Below are positions 43,701 to 49,905 of a DNA stretch of 49,905 nt, in pieces; position 1 is the first letter of the stretch, and the number at the start of each line of letters is the position of its first letter. The notes beneath the pieces are model-generated. The model had not been told where the DNA came from. It made no database searches and saw nothing but the letters and a program-made list of their open reading frames with translations. The DNA comes from Thermoplasmata archaeon (GTDB lineage: Archaea; Thermoplasmatota; Thermoplasmata; Lutacidiplasmatales; UBA184): positions 1 to 49,905 of the forward strand of contig JASHOK010000043.1 of assembly GCA_030041175.1 (NCBI GenBank), read 5' to 3'. A program made the position numbers and the translations under genes.

Positions 43701-44345
43701 TCGGAGGATCTGCCGGAGCCCGGCCAGGACCTCCCGCGGATGTCGGAACGACTGAATGTAGGTCTTGGTGCTGACGGCCTTCGCCGTTCGCAGGTAGGCG
43801 TAGAAGTAGATCAGGATGAAAAAAGTGTAAAATGTGAGGTAGTTGGCGTAGCCCAGGTCGGCGGCCTGGATGCTGCCGACGACCCAAGGATAGGTCAGCG
43901 CAGCGACCATACCCATCCGCTTGGAGCTGATCTCCTTCCCGATGAGGTAGATCGGGAACACCGTCAGGGCGGACCAGAGTGGTGAGTCGAGGTTCAGGAT
44001 GAACGCCGCGGCGTTCGTCGCGTTCCCGCCGAAGATCGGGGCGAACAGGAGGCCGAGAATCGCGTTCATCCAGTCGAACAGCGGTTCCCGGGGGTTGAGC
44101 GCCCCGAGCGGGTACTTGAGCAGCGGGTCGTGGATCAGGTTCCGATGATTGGTAAGGATGAACTCGGTGACTCTCCAGTGGTAGTACGAGTCCGAGCCGC
44201 CTCCGTAGACGTACAGCCAGCCATACTGTTCGAAGACGCTGAGCGTGAAAATCGTGCGTACCAGGAATGCGAGCCCGAACGCGGCGAGCAGCAGGGTGGT
44301 GGTCCAGCCATACCGGCTCCACCAACTGCCTGATTCCGAATCCAT
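37782..44345 (-). CDS. aglB: Oligosaccharyltransferase AglB (STT3 family), giant form with extracellular beta-repeat tail
   Basis: Transfers lipid-linked glycans to asparagine in N-x-S/T sequons outside the membrane. Residues ~15-490 hold about 13 transmembrane helices. The first external loop has GGGSDSYYHW (catalytic D52), EL5 has STVAEAQAP (glutamate near 369), and the soluble domain has the peptide-binding WWDYGF at about 577. From about residue 900 the sequence becomes a series of CarboxypepD_reg/Big-like beta domains (for example SGTVTLPNGSPVAGARLTVY, GVYNYTV, PGNFSVRA), rich in Thr/Ser/Val/Gly and sequons. It ends in one helix plus an Arg-rich tail. At 2187 aa it is more than twice a usual AglB. 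Confidence 0.93.
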   Translation of the reverse strand: MDSESGSWWSRYGWTTTLLLAAFGLAFLVRTIFTLSVFEQYGWLYVYGGGSDSYYHWRVTEFILTNHRNLIHDPLLKYPLGALNPREPLFDWMNAILGLLFAPIFGGNATNAAAFILNLDSPLWSALTVFPIYLIGKEISSKRMGMVAALTYPWVVGSIQAADLGYANYLTFYTFFILIYFYAYLRTAKAVSTKTYIQSFRHPREVLAGLRQILRQEQKAVKWAVFSGVSLGALALAWQGYPLAVAIVIIFLAVIMVVERIRRVDSVNLYVVTWIAGIIGFPMAVPYYLGQGLFATWFDLPLLIYFGALIALLPFVLLRQYPWVVTVPVLAGVVVAGLGIVDFLAPASFQTLITGQGYFAKTLIYSTVAEAQAPSFDALIISYGVLTFFLAFVGLALFVLKLARERFRREHTLFVVFAIVSIFLPISASKFFYVGSPAFALLPAEALLIILDVAGYSQLRRSTESLAGSRGTLTAFRRSFKARHVLVMLLVVALVVPNVWYSIDGGIPYNTKAGYSTQVYDTLPSFLQTNSSNASSFYLGASGIDLDTPNQYDEAGYNWLATQDTNLAYASRPAFISWWDYGFQAIAEGQHPSVADNFQNGIPAAGNFLLAQNESLAIAVLATTLLAAEQQASGLAYLPPQLNTILASDGVNLGELHTLLANTSADVTLVVNHPERYLPVDASTLTPTNAMYDAVSWFLANTLNENGVAEVYNDIQSYTGWTIRYAMVDDRLYPFTGTDTGIYYAPAELTGRVIGADGAPTTYYTIEAEGSDGNLYPVDQVPAGVSVVNYVLNQLAPFYNSMIYRIYMGYNGTDIGLSPGIPGLEGSLTSYTPEPGWMLQHFEVAYKTAYYSPTPTTSTSTCDIATNYPDAEAMAAKTNGTANLAASCYFNGGEAILEYYPGQPLSGTVTLPNGSPVAGARLTVYDGWGIPHQTVLTSADGSYSVILPPGNVTLNVTSGTLQGLDQNGTELLDSIHLYVAPALGFSLTGVPISQNIVLQPGSVNGFVYWNSTGNQTYMSSVDPPAVGASVTLSAAGLQNYTATTDADGSFQLTDVAPGVYNYTVRTAGVTFSVGQVAVPAGGAANATAGLVPSQLKGTVSLASGSLVPGATVTVSNATGFSETTVTNASGGYDFSNLVPGNFSVRATSGANLASNATAVELNSTTNRTLTQSLTLVPVVSISFEVETGGAPVPGFTVRLTPIRSTVGSSANQAPRPSDALVFTSDATGTVHATIPAGNYSIYGYGPVGSTFLAGFESAYLPSTGSAIAVAPLQLSTSVLLSGQSSLPSGILSSEVSATQISLYGSSGNELTFFANSSGTWSVYAPAGDYSVQALATQVAPTVGNFSAVGYVDLDRATTISLPLSKAYTFATTLGALVPSGAFYPVQAGEVHLTVNPTGATLSTLTAANGNISFLLPTAQPSTTYCLSASATGFGAYQACSLSVGELTSLTRVVVPLLNVTLQVTVTGLPSGGTLRLNATATGPPAQSLTVTGGSSFSVSLAPGPYQITAWAPPASGTGVLQPPETINVTLPVGISPTNLSVQLYRQVTATGKLSLPAGVTASSVQLRIYGPPFNFTVAGSTFLSGYRISPGSYSVYGSASASGVNYTTLTIVTVNATGVTTPTVTLGSGVPVVATLVGTGGGTLPLSVPVYWTGPSGVQLYSLSTNGTVALNLPGPATYTPYVNVTLATTVGGVLRYATYTVVAGTTCSVGTSASTCAIPLTVVYHNAGISGQLYWNGGPLTISATVRLMGPYPSTNSTTVTTTNGAFSAAVLPGVYTVYATAGSGAGVYAALVQVTVPFPSVAVSIPLSPAWTDTLTLTPPSGLSSLTTGNVTWKSSAGLSWTSVGVGLGTATSWVLPQGTWTVVGNGTALIAGQSVPTTASASVSLLLGNQATSLALVPSYTRSVVIATLPPASATVPAGGIATFSFTVTNTGNTPVTIRFYGDPSSWNFTFSPATITLGVGPGNSTGGGTVVVRVPYGATTNHAPVALGAMLAASPNTVIGTSSPSPVVNVIPVPAISVTADPSGATVAPRSATVQFTVDNTGNTPYSAVVSVVNQVQLEQLGWTVALLENSATAPATVSLGPGQSLLFSVSLTTSGFAMPPDTVVVQAQAVNTTGNPVASADISVPTGVVSAPNGLTVSGPHVGTPPVLPDWAWTVIAIIPAVAFLAILLTIRWWRTRRWVRR

Positions 44346-44390
44346 CCTCGGCCGGATCTCCCGAACCGGCGGGCCGCGCAGACGGGGACC

Positions 44391-44400
44391 GGTATAAATC
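44391..44400 (-). promoter_or_regulatory. TATA-like box for the aglB operon
   Basis: GATTTATACC on the minus strand, about 46 bp before the aglB ATG, inside a 102-bp spacer that otherwise holds nothing recognisable. It marks aglB as a separate transcription unit from the leucine-type operon upstream. Confidence 0.5.
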
Positions 44401-44447
44401 CTTTGGCAATTTTTCTCGCCGGTAAACGCCCCGGCACGGGGACAAAC

Positions 44448-44987
44448 TTACGAGACCACGCGGAACGCGTAGTAGGCGCGTCCGTCGGGTAACTCGAACG
44501 GCTCGATCCGGACCCGCATGCCGATGCGGCAGGCGGCCCACTCGACGCCCTGGATCCGACCGAAGATCCGGAGCGGGGACCCATCCAGCTCCACGAGACC
44601 CACGACGCGGGGCAGCTCTCCTTCGAGCCCGGACGGCGCGCCCGCCAGGATCGCACTGAAGGCGTAGATGCGGCCGGTCTGCGGAAGGTCGACCCACTCC
44701 AGGTCGGAGGTGTGGCAGGTCGGGCAGACGATCCGGGGCGGCCAGAGGACCCGTCCATCCTTCCGACAGCGGGTGGTGAGGAACCGGCCCTCGCGCAGGC
44801 CGTCGAAGAACGGAGCGAGCCGGGTCTGTGCCGGCGACTCCGCCGGATAGAGATCGAGCAGATACGGGAGCCGAGCCGGCCGGTCCCCGGACGCCGCCGG
44901 GGCCTGGGCGGGTTCCGCCGTGGAGGGCTTGGCCTTCCGCGACCGCGGCCGCTTGCGGGGGACGACCTCGACCACCGCACCGGACAC
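44448..44987 (-). CDS. DUF35 (Zn-ribbon/OB-fold) acyl-CoA-binding partner of thiolase
   Basis: 179 aa, GTG start 4 bp after the thiolase stop. After a ~50-residue basic, Ala/Pro-rich N-terminus comes the rubredoxin-like ribbon and OB-fold: FFDGLREGRFLTTRC, WPPRIVCPTC, then YAFSAILAG and PRVVGLVELDG strands. Family members usually have CxxC-CxxC; here the first pair reads CRKD, so one cysteine is replaced by aspartate. In archaea this protein bridges acetyl-CoA thiolase to HMG-CoA synthase; no HMG-CoA synthase gene is in this window. Confidence 0.85.
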   Translation of the reverse strand: MSGAVVEVVPRKRPRSRKAKPSTAEPAQAPAASGDRPARLPYLLDLYPAESPAQTRLAPFFDGLREGRFLTTRCRKDGRVLWPPRIVCPTCHTSDLEWVDLPQTGRIYAFSAILAGAPSGLEGELPRVVGLVELDGSPLRIFGRIQGVEWAACRIGMRVRIEPFELPDGRAYYAFRVVS

Positions 44988-44991
44988 CGGG

Positions 44992-46173
44992 CTAGCCCCC
45001 TCGCTCGTAGACCATCAGGGAATGCACGTTCGCGCTTCCGCTCAGGTTGTGCACCATCGCCCATTCGGGATCCGGAACCTGACGAGCCGGGTCCACCCGA
45101 TGCGCGAACTGGTCGCTGACCTCGACCGCCTGGGCGATACCGGTGGCGCCGAGCGGATGACCGCAGCCCAGGAGACCGCCCCGAGGGTTCACGACGACGT
45201 CGCCCCCGAGCCCCGATCGGCCATCGGCGGCGAACTGTCCACCCTCCCCCGGCCCACAGAAACCGATCGCCTCGTACTCGATGACCTCGGAGATGGAGAA
45301 GCAGTCGTGCAGTTCGGCGAGGTCCACGTCCCCCGGTCCGATGCCCGCGGACCGAAACGCTTCCCGGGAGGCCCGGGTCAGGCCCGTCCAGTCGGTCAGT
45401 GAGGCCATGTTCGCGAGGTTGTGGAAATCCGCGTACTGCCCCGAGCCCCGGATCCACGCGGGCACATCCGTAAACTCCCGAACGCGCTCCTCGGCGGCGA
45501 GAACGACCGCCCCCGCCCCATCGGTCATCGACGAGCAGTCTCCCAGCCGAAGGGGGGGAGCGACCATCGGCAACCGGAGCAGCTTCTCGCGGTCGAACCT
45601 CTTCTCGTAGAACTGGGCCACGGGATTGGCGTTGGCGAACCGGTGGTTCTTCTCCGAAACCGCGGCGAGCTGCTCTTCCGTGGTCCCGTGCTCAAGCATG
45701 TGCCGCTGAGCGACCATGGCGAAGAACGGAGGGGCGGTCAGCCCATGCGCGGCGTCCCACGGACGGTCCAATACGCAGGCCATTGCCGAGTTGGCCTCGG
45801 CCATGTCCGGCAGATTCATCTTCTCCACACCCACGGCCACGGCCACATCCGAAAGACCCGCGCGGATCGCCGCGTAGGCGCTGCGGATGGCCGACTGCCC
45901 GGAGGCGCAGGCCAGCTCGTTCCGCTGAACGATCCGGTGCGGCGCGAGTCCCATCTGTTCGGCGACCAGCGGGGCCACATGGGACTGGAACGCAAAGCGC
46001 TCGGGTTCCGCCGCTCCGACGAAGAGGCTGTCGACATCGGCGGCGCGGAGATTCGGTACGCTCCGAAACAGCACTTCGCCGGCCTCTTGGGCCAGTTCGG
46101 CCCAGGTGACCCCCCGGACGCCGAACTTCGTGAGTCCGCCACCGACGACCGCCACCTCGCGGGAGCCGCTCAC
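44992..46173 (-). CDS. Thiolase-family acyl-CoA acetyltransferase (SCP-x type)
   Basis: 393 aa from the GTG at 46173, which overlaps the previous stop (GTGA). Nucleophile C89 lies in NELACASGQSAI; HDCFSISE is the conserved histidine loop and GLLGCGHPLGATG carries the second catalytic cysteine and histidine. It is the archaeal thiolase class that works with a DUF35 protein, which follows directly. It could form acetoacetyl-CoA for the mevalonate pathway or cleave 3-oxoacyl-CoA. Co-translation with a leuB-type gene is unusual. Confidence 0.9.
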   Translation of the reverse strand: MSGSREVAVVGGGLTKFGVRGVTWAELAQEAGEVLFRSVPNLRAADVDSLFVGAAEPERFAFQSHVAPLVAEQMGLAPHRIVQRNELACASGQSAIRSAYAAIRAGLSDVAVAVGVEKMNLPDMAEANSAMACVLDRPWDAAHGLTAPPFFAMVAQRHMLEHGTTEEQLAAVSEKNHRFANANPVAQFYEKRFDREKLLRLPMVAPPLRLGDCSSMTDGAGAVVLAAEERVREFTDVPAWIRGSGQYADFHNLANMASLTDWTGLTRASREAFRSAGIGPGDVDLAELHDCFSISEVIEYEAIGFCGPGEGGQFAADGRSGLGGDVVVNPRGGLLGCGHPLGATGIAQAVEVSDQFAHRVDPARQVPDPEWAMVHNLSGSANVHSLMVYERGG

Positions 46174-47306
46174 GGTCGATCCCCCGATCGGATCGCCGCT
46201 GCGACCCGTTCGCCGGCCTCGGACGTCGTGACGGTTCCGCCCTGGTCGTACGTGCGGGCACTTCCGTCTCCGAGCACTCGGCGGACCGCTCCCTCGAGAC
46301 GGTCGGCCTGGAGAGTCATCCGGGAATCGCTCCGCTGCTCTCCGAGCCACCGGAGCATCATCTCGATGGCGGAGAAGGTGGCGAACGGGTTGATCTCGTT
46401 CTTCCCCGCATGCTTGGGCGACGAGCCATGGACGGGCTCGAACATCGCATGCTGGGCACCGATGTTGCCTCCCGCCGCGAACCCCATTCCGCCCTGAAGT
46501 ACCGCGGCCAAATCTGTGACGATATCGCCGAACATGTTGGTCGTGACGACCACATCGTAGTGTTCCGGGTTCCGGACCATCCACTGGGTAAAGGCATCGA
46601 CGTAGGCGTACTCGCGTTCGACCTCCGGAAAGTCCGCTCCGACCTCCTCGAAGACCTCGCGGAAGAACTGGCATCCGCGGAGCACGTTCGCCTTGTCGAC
46701 ACAGGTGACCCGCCTCCGGTGGTCCTCGGGAGCCCCACGACCCCGTCGCTTCGAGAGATCGAAGGCGTACCGAATCACTCGCTCGGCACCTCGCCGGGTG
46801 ATCACTCGTGTGTCAATCGCCACTTCGGTCTGACCGCCCCGGTTCAGTGCCCCGCGAATCGGCGTGTACAGGCCCTCGGTATTCTCCCGGATGATCACGA
46901 AGTCGACGTTCTGCGGCGTCCAGACCTGCTTCCACTCCCCGCTGACCCGGTGCCGGACTCCGGGATAGAGGCGGCAGGGGCGCACGTTGGCGAAGAGGTC
47001 GAGTCCGAAGCGGAGACCAAAGATCAGTCCCGCTCCGGCAATGTCCCCGTTCGGCAGGGACACCCCGGGCCATCCGACCGCGCCCAGGAGCACCGCATCG
47101 GACGACCGGGCCGCCGCCTCGGCGCCGGGCGACCACTCGTGTCCGTGGTCGCGGAAGTAGGTCGCCCCGGCCTCGTACTCCTCCAGCGACCAGGGCGCAG
47201 CTTCGCCCTCGGCGAGCGCCTCCAGAACCCGACGGCCGGCTCGGATGACTTCCGGACCGGTCCCATCGCCGGGGAGCACCGCGATCCGATACGTGGCGTC
47301 CTTCAT
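46170..47306 (-). CDS. leuB: 3-isopropylmalate / isocitrate dehydrogenase family protein (LeuB-like)
   Basis: NAD(P)-dependent beta-decarboxylating dehydrogenase (378 aa). AVLPGDGTGPEV at the N-terminus, the substrate loop region RENTEGLYTPIRG, a catalytic YAFDLSKRR...VTCVDKANVL (lysine), and MFGDIVTDLAAVLQGGMGFA with the metal-binding aspartates. Placed with leuCD and leuA, isopropylmalate is the simplest substrate, but homoisocitrate or 3-methylmalate cannot be excluded. ATGA overlap with leuD and GTGA overlap with the thiolase. Confidence 0.85.
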   Translation of the reverse strand: MKDATYRIAVLPGDGTGPEVIRAGRRVLEALAEGEAAPWSLEEYEAGATYFRDHGHEWSPGAEAAARSSDAVLLGAVGWPGVSLPNGDIAGAGLIFGLRFGLDLFANVRPCRLYPGVRHRVSGEWKQVWTPQNVDFVIIRENTEGLYTPIRGALNRGGQTEVAIDTRVITRRGAERVIRYAFDLSKRRGRGAPEDHRRRVTCVDKANVLRGCQFFREVFEEVGADFPEVEREYAYVDAFTQWMVRNPEHYDVVVTTNMFGDIVTDLAAVLQGGMGFAAGGNIGAQHAMFEPVHGSSPKHAGKNEINPFATFSAIEMMLRWLGEQRSDSRMTLQADRLEGAVRRVLGDGSARTYDQGGTVTTSEAGERVAAAIRSGDRP

Positions 47307-47824
47307 CGAACGGGACCCGCCGTGCCCGTTGCCAGCTCGCGCTTCACCTTCTCGACGAGGCCACCGGCCTCGAGTAACTCGAGCAGATGCGAAGGAAGGG
47401 GCGGAAAGCTCACCGCAGCACCCGTCCGCGTATTCGAGACCCGACCGGCCTTCATCTCGATCCGGGCGGTATCGCCCGCTTCGAAGAGGGCGCGGACGCC
47501 CGGCGCCTCGATGGTCGGGATCCCGACGTTGATGGCGTTGCGGAAGAAGATGCGGGCAAAACTATCCGCAACGACCGCGCCGACCCCCATCGCCTTCAGG
47601 GCCTGGGGCGCGTGCTCCCGACTCGAGCCGCAACCGAGGTTGACCCCGGCCACGACAATGTCGCCCGGATGTGCGTTCGCAGCGAATTCGGGGAGCGCGA
47701 TCTCAAAGACGTGTTTCTTGAGCTCGTTGGGATCGATGACCGTGAGGTACTTTCCGCTGATGATCTGGTCGGTGTCGACGTCGTCCGGTAGCGTCCAGAC
47801 CCGGCCCTCGATGAGGTCCTGCAC
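47303..47824 (-). CDS. leuD: 3-isopropylmalate dehydratase (aconitase-type) small subunit
   Basis: 173 aa from GTG 47824. Swivel domain of the hydro-lyase: VDTDQIISGKYLT, NLGCGSSREHAPQAL (phosphate/substrate-binding serine-arginine) and VADSFARIFFRNAINVGIP. Works with LeuC, whose stop lies 8 bp upstream. The longer open frame reaching 48019 overlaps leuC and is rejected. The motif after the YLT segment that separates isopropylmalate from homoaconitate enzymes is not decisive by eye. Confidence 0.9.
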   Translation of the reverse strand: MQDLIEGRVWTLPDDVDTDQIISGKYLTVIDPNELKKHVFEIALPEFAANAHPGDIVVAGVNLGCGSSREHAPQALKAMGVGAVVADSFARIFFRNAINVGIPTIEAPGVRALFEAGDTARIEMKAGRVSNTRTGAAVSFPPLPSHLLELLEAGGLVEKVKRELATGTAGPVR

Positions 47825-47832
47825 GGCCGCTC

Positions 47833-49119
47833 CTAGAGGAACTCCCGAGGATCGGCCAGCTCTCCGCGAATGGCCGCCGCCACGGTGGCCGCCGGCGACA
47901 GCAGATAGATCTCCGCGTTCTTGGCCCCCATCCGGCCGGGGAAATTGCGGTTCGACGAGGAGGCACAGACCTCGCCCGGCGCGAGGATTCCCATGTTGCC
48001 GCCGAAGCACGCGGAGCAACTCGAGTTCGTGAACACCCCGCCCGCTTCCGTGAAGGTCTCGATGAGCCCCTCGTCGAGCGCCTGCCGGTAGATCGAGGTC
48101 GACGCGGGGGAAACGATGAACCGAACTCCGGGTGCGACCTTGTGACCCTTCAGGATGCGAGCGCCCTCCCGGAGGTCGTCGATGCGGGCGTTCGTACAGG
48201 AGCCGAGAAAGACCTGGTCGACCTTCACGTGCTTCGGCAGGACCTCGGCGAGCGGCCGCACGTTATCGGGAGAATAGGGGCAGGCGACCATCGGTCCCAG
48301 CTCGTCGACGTCGACGTCCACTACTCGCTCGTAGCGGGCGTCAAGGTCCGGGGAGAGGGGATGCATGGGGTGCTTCGCGATCTTCTCGAGGAAGGCGTAG
48401 GTCGTGGCGTCCGGCGCGATCATCCCGCACTTCGCACCCATCTCCGTTGTCATGTTGCACAGCGTGAACCGCTCGGACATGGTCATCCGCTCGATCGTGG
48501 GCCCCGAGAACTCGACCGCCTTGTACGTCGCCCCCGTGGTCTTGATCTCGCCCAAGATACGCAGGATGAGGTCCTTCGCGTAGACCCCCTTCCCAAGCGT
48601 CCCCCGGATCCGGACATGGATCGTGGGAGGAACCTTGAGCCAGAGCCGCCCGAGCGCCAGCACCGCCGCCATCTCGGTGGGCCCGATCCCGGCGGCGACG
48701 GCCCCCATCGCGCCGAGCATGTTGGTGTGCGAATCCGTGCCAACCGCGAGATCGCCCGGGACCACCCATCCGTGCTCCGCAAGGATCTGGTGGCAGATTC
48801 CGTGATTCCCTACATCGTAGAAGTGGGGCAGACCCTGTTCTTTCGCAAACTGACGAAGTATTCGGTGCAGGACCGCCGCGCCTTCCGTGGAGGCGGGCAC
48901 CCAGTGGTCGATCGCAATGACGACCCGGTCCGGGTCCCACACGCGCGAGGCGCCCATCTCATGGAACGGTTGGACCGTCTGCGCACCCTGTTCGTGCATC
49001 ATTGCGAGGTCGACTCGTCCGTCGATGATCTGTCCCGGCACGACCTCCTCGAGACCACCGGCTCGGGCGAGAATGCGCTCAGCCAGTGTCTGCCCGGCCC
49101 CGGACCCGTTCCCTGTCAC
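47833..49119 (-). CDS. leuC: 3-isopropylmalate dehydratase (aconitase-type) large subunit
   Basis: 428 aa, GTG start overlapping the leuA stop (GTGA). 4Fe-4S cluster ligands are visible: FLGSCTNARIDD and SSCSACFGGNMG (CxxC). Other aconitase marks: AIDHWVPAS, GTDSHTNMLGAMGA and RNFPGRMG. This is the short archaeal LeuC/HacA type, which needs the separate small subunit. Substrate may be isopropylmalate, citramalate-derived or homocitrate-derived. Confidence 0.92.
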   Translation of the reverse strand: MTGNGSGAGQTLAERILARAGGLEEVVPGQIIDGRVDLAMMHEQGAQTVQPFHEMGASRVWDPDRVVIAIDHWVPASTEGAAVLHRILRQFAKEQGLPHFYDVGNHGICHQILAEHGWVVPGDLAVGTDSHTNMLGAMGAVAAGIGPTEMAAVLALGRLWLKVPPTIHVRIRGTLGKGVYAKDLILRILGEIKTTGATYKAVEFSGPTIERMTMSERFTLCNMTTEMGAKCGMIAPDATTYAFLEKIAKHPMHPLSPDLDARYERVVDVDVDELGPMVACPYSPDNVRPLAEVLPKHVKVDQVFLGSCTNARIDDLREGARILKGHKVAPGVRFIVSPASTSIYRQALDEGLIETFTEAGGVFTNSSCSACFGGNMGILAPGEVCASSSNRNFPGRMGAKNAEIYLLSPAATVAAAIRGELADPREFL

Positions 49120-49905
49120 GATGCCTTCGCCCCCAATCCCATCTCATCCACGAGCTTCCAGAAATCCGCATCGGACATCCCGGGCTGCTCGAAGAGCATA
49201 CGGTACTCCTGGAGAAACGCCTCGAGCTCGCTCTTCGAGCGCTTCTCCGCGCTGGCCTTGAGCCGCTGCAAGAGGTCGACCAGCACCGGGTCGGGGAGCT
49301 CCATTCCACGTTCCTTGAGCTTCTCGACCAATGCGGCCTTTCCCGTGTGCTTTCCCAGGATCATCCGCCGCTGGCGCCCCACCACCTCCGGCTGCACCGG
49401 CTCATACGTCAGCGTGTGGGCGAGGATGCCGTGGGTATGGATGCCCGCCTCATGCGAGAAGGCGTTGTAGCCGACCACCGCCTTGGTGGCGGAGACGGGT
49501 ACCCCGGAGATCTGTTCGACCAATCGCGAGAGTTCGTAAATGCGGGACAGGTCGAGCCCGGTGTCGACCCCGTACACCTTCTCCAAGCAGAGAGCCAGCT
49601 CTTCGAGCGGCGTGTTGCCGGCCCGTTCCCCAAGTCCGTTGACGCAGACATGGGGGCTCGTGACTCCTTCCTCGAGCGCGGTGAGCGCGTTCGCAGTCGC
49701 CAGCCCAAAGTCATTGTGGCAGTGGACCGACCAGTCTGTCGGCGCTATCCTCCGGCGGAACTCGCGCAGATACCAGCGGAACGTCACGGGGGTCATGATT
49801 CCGACGGTGTCCGCAATCACGAGACGGTCCGCTCCGGCCTCCTTGACCGCGTTGTAGAGCCGCTCGACAAAGTCGAACGGCGCCCGGACGGTGTCCTCGG
49901 TCACG
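49116..49905 (-). CDS. leuA: 2-isopropylmalate synthase / homocitrate synthase family protein (N-terminus beyond window)
   Basis: C-terminal 263 residues of an HMGL-like acyltransferase that condenses acetyl-CoA with a 2-oxoacid. The TIM-barrel end has VHCHNDFGLATANAL (metal-binding HxH) and NGLGERAGNTPLEEL (G-E-R-x-G-N). The accessory helices follow (AFSHEAGIHTHG, ILGKHTGKAAL). It lacks the ~120-residue allosteric LeuA dimer domain, ending after about 100 residues of linker, as in homocitrate/citramalate-type or short archaeal synthases. Substrate choice depends on residues outside this window. Confidence 0.85.
   Translation of the reverse strand, partial: VTEDTVRAPFDFVERLYNAVKEAGADRLVIADTVGIMTPVTFRWYLREFRRRIAPTDWSVHCHNDFGLATANALTALEEGVTSPHVCVNGLGERAGNTPLEELALCLEKVYGVDTGLDLSRIYELSRLVEQISGVPVSATKAVVGYNAFSHEAGIHTHGILAHTLTYEPVQPEVVGRQRRMILGKHTGKAALVEKLKERGMELPDPVLVDLLQRLKASAEKRSKSELEAFLQEYRMLFEQPGMSDADFWKLVDEMGLGAKAS

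Noticed and set aside
44448-46173. HMG-CoA synthase expected beside thiolase and DUF35
   Set aside because: The neighbouring frames are a leuB-type dehydrogenase upstream and aglB downstream; no synthase motif is present in the window.
47825-48019. Longer leuD form starting inside leuC
   Set aside because: The added codons are out-of-frame leuC sequence with no hydro-lyase character; GTG 47824 starts at the conserved domain.
1-49905. CRISPR arrays, insertion sequences, integrase sites, rRNA genes, toxin-antitoxin pairs
   Set aside because: No regularly spaced direct repeats, transposase or integrase motifs, rRNA sequence or recognisable toxin-antitoxin pair were found; spacers are all under 150 bp.

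Overview
The window reads as chromosomal DNA of a high-GC archaeon, most likely a member of the Thermoplasmatota. Archaeal markers are the DNA primase small subunit PriS, topoisomerase VI subunits B and A, aEF-1beta, ribosomal protein L41e, the oligosaccharyltransferase AglB, an ArfC-type riboflavin enzyme, a RIO1 kinase/KH-domain pair, and an 11-gene complex I locus without nuoE, F and G. Assignment below phylum is not supported by anything I can compute here. No CRISPR array, insertion sequence, rRNA or prophage gene was seen. Genes are packed tightly. Many starts overlap the previous stop (ATGA, GTGA, TTGA), several convergent genes overlap at their 3' ends, and many first genes lie 20-40 bp downstream of an A/T-rich TATA-like box, which suggests short-leader or leaderless transcripts.

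Layout. 1-3 kb: the 3' part of a bifunctional formiminotransferase-cyclodeaminase, arfC, and a fumarylacetoacetate-hydrolase-family enzyme. 2.9-5.6 kb, minus strand: rio1, KH protein and priS. 5.7-7.4 kb: NfeD plus an SPFH/stomatin protein. 7.5-12 kb is the most accessory-looking stretch: two family-2 glycosyltransferases, a nucleotidyltransferase-like protein, a split-barrel/methyltransferase fusion and an orphan small protein. Two of these genes are preceded by copies of the same 17-bp sequence. 12-13.1 kb: an enoyl-CoA isomerase-like protein and an acylphosphatase.

13.2-23.7 kb holds nuoABCDHIJKLMN in complex I order. NuoI has four 4Fe-4S motifs instead of the usual two. The operon appears to run on into a geranylgeranyl-reductase-family flavoprotein and a polyprenyl diphosphate synthase with long-chain-type residues, so these may make and saturate the quinone tail used by the complex. 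A small membrane protein and a nitrilase-family enzyme follow. 27.3-30.4 kb: top6B-top6A. Next come an orphan minus-strand gene, the tiny rpl41e gene, a sucC-sucD-small-zinc-protein operon, a MarC-family membrane protein, coaBC and a HAD phosphatase.

At 36.3 kb is a tRNA-His(GTG) gene whose mature structure appears only if a 32-nt intron in the T loop is removed. Upstream of it on the same strand are aEF-1beta and its usual zinc-finger neighbour, then a secreted sequon-rich protein and an unusually large AglB (2187 aa) with more than 1200 residues of beta-sandwich-like extracellular repeats. The window ends in a tightly coupled minus-strand operon, leuA(partial)-leuC-leuD-leuB-thiolase-DUF35, which joins 2-oxoacid chain elongation genes to a thiolase pair.
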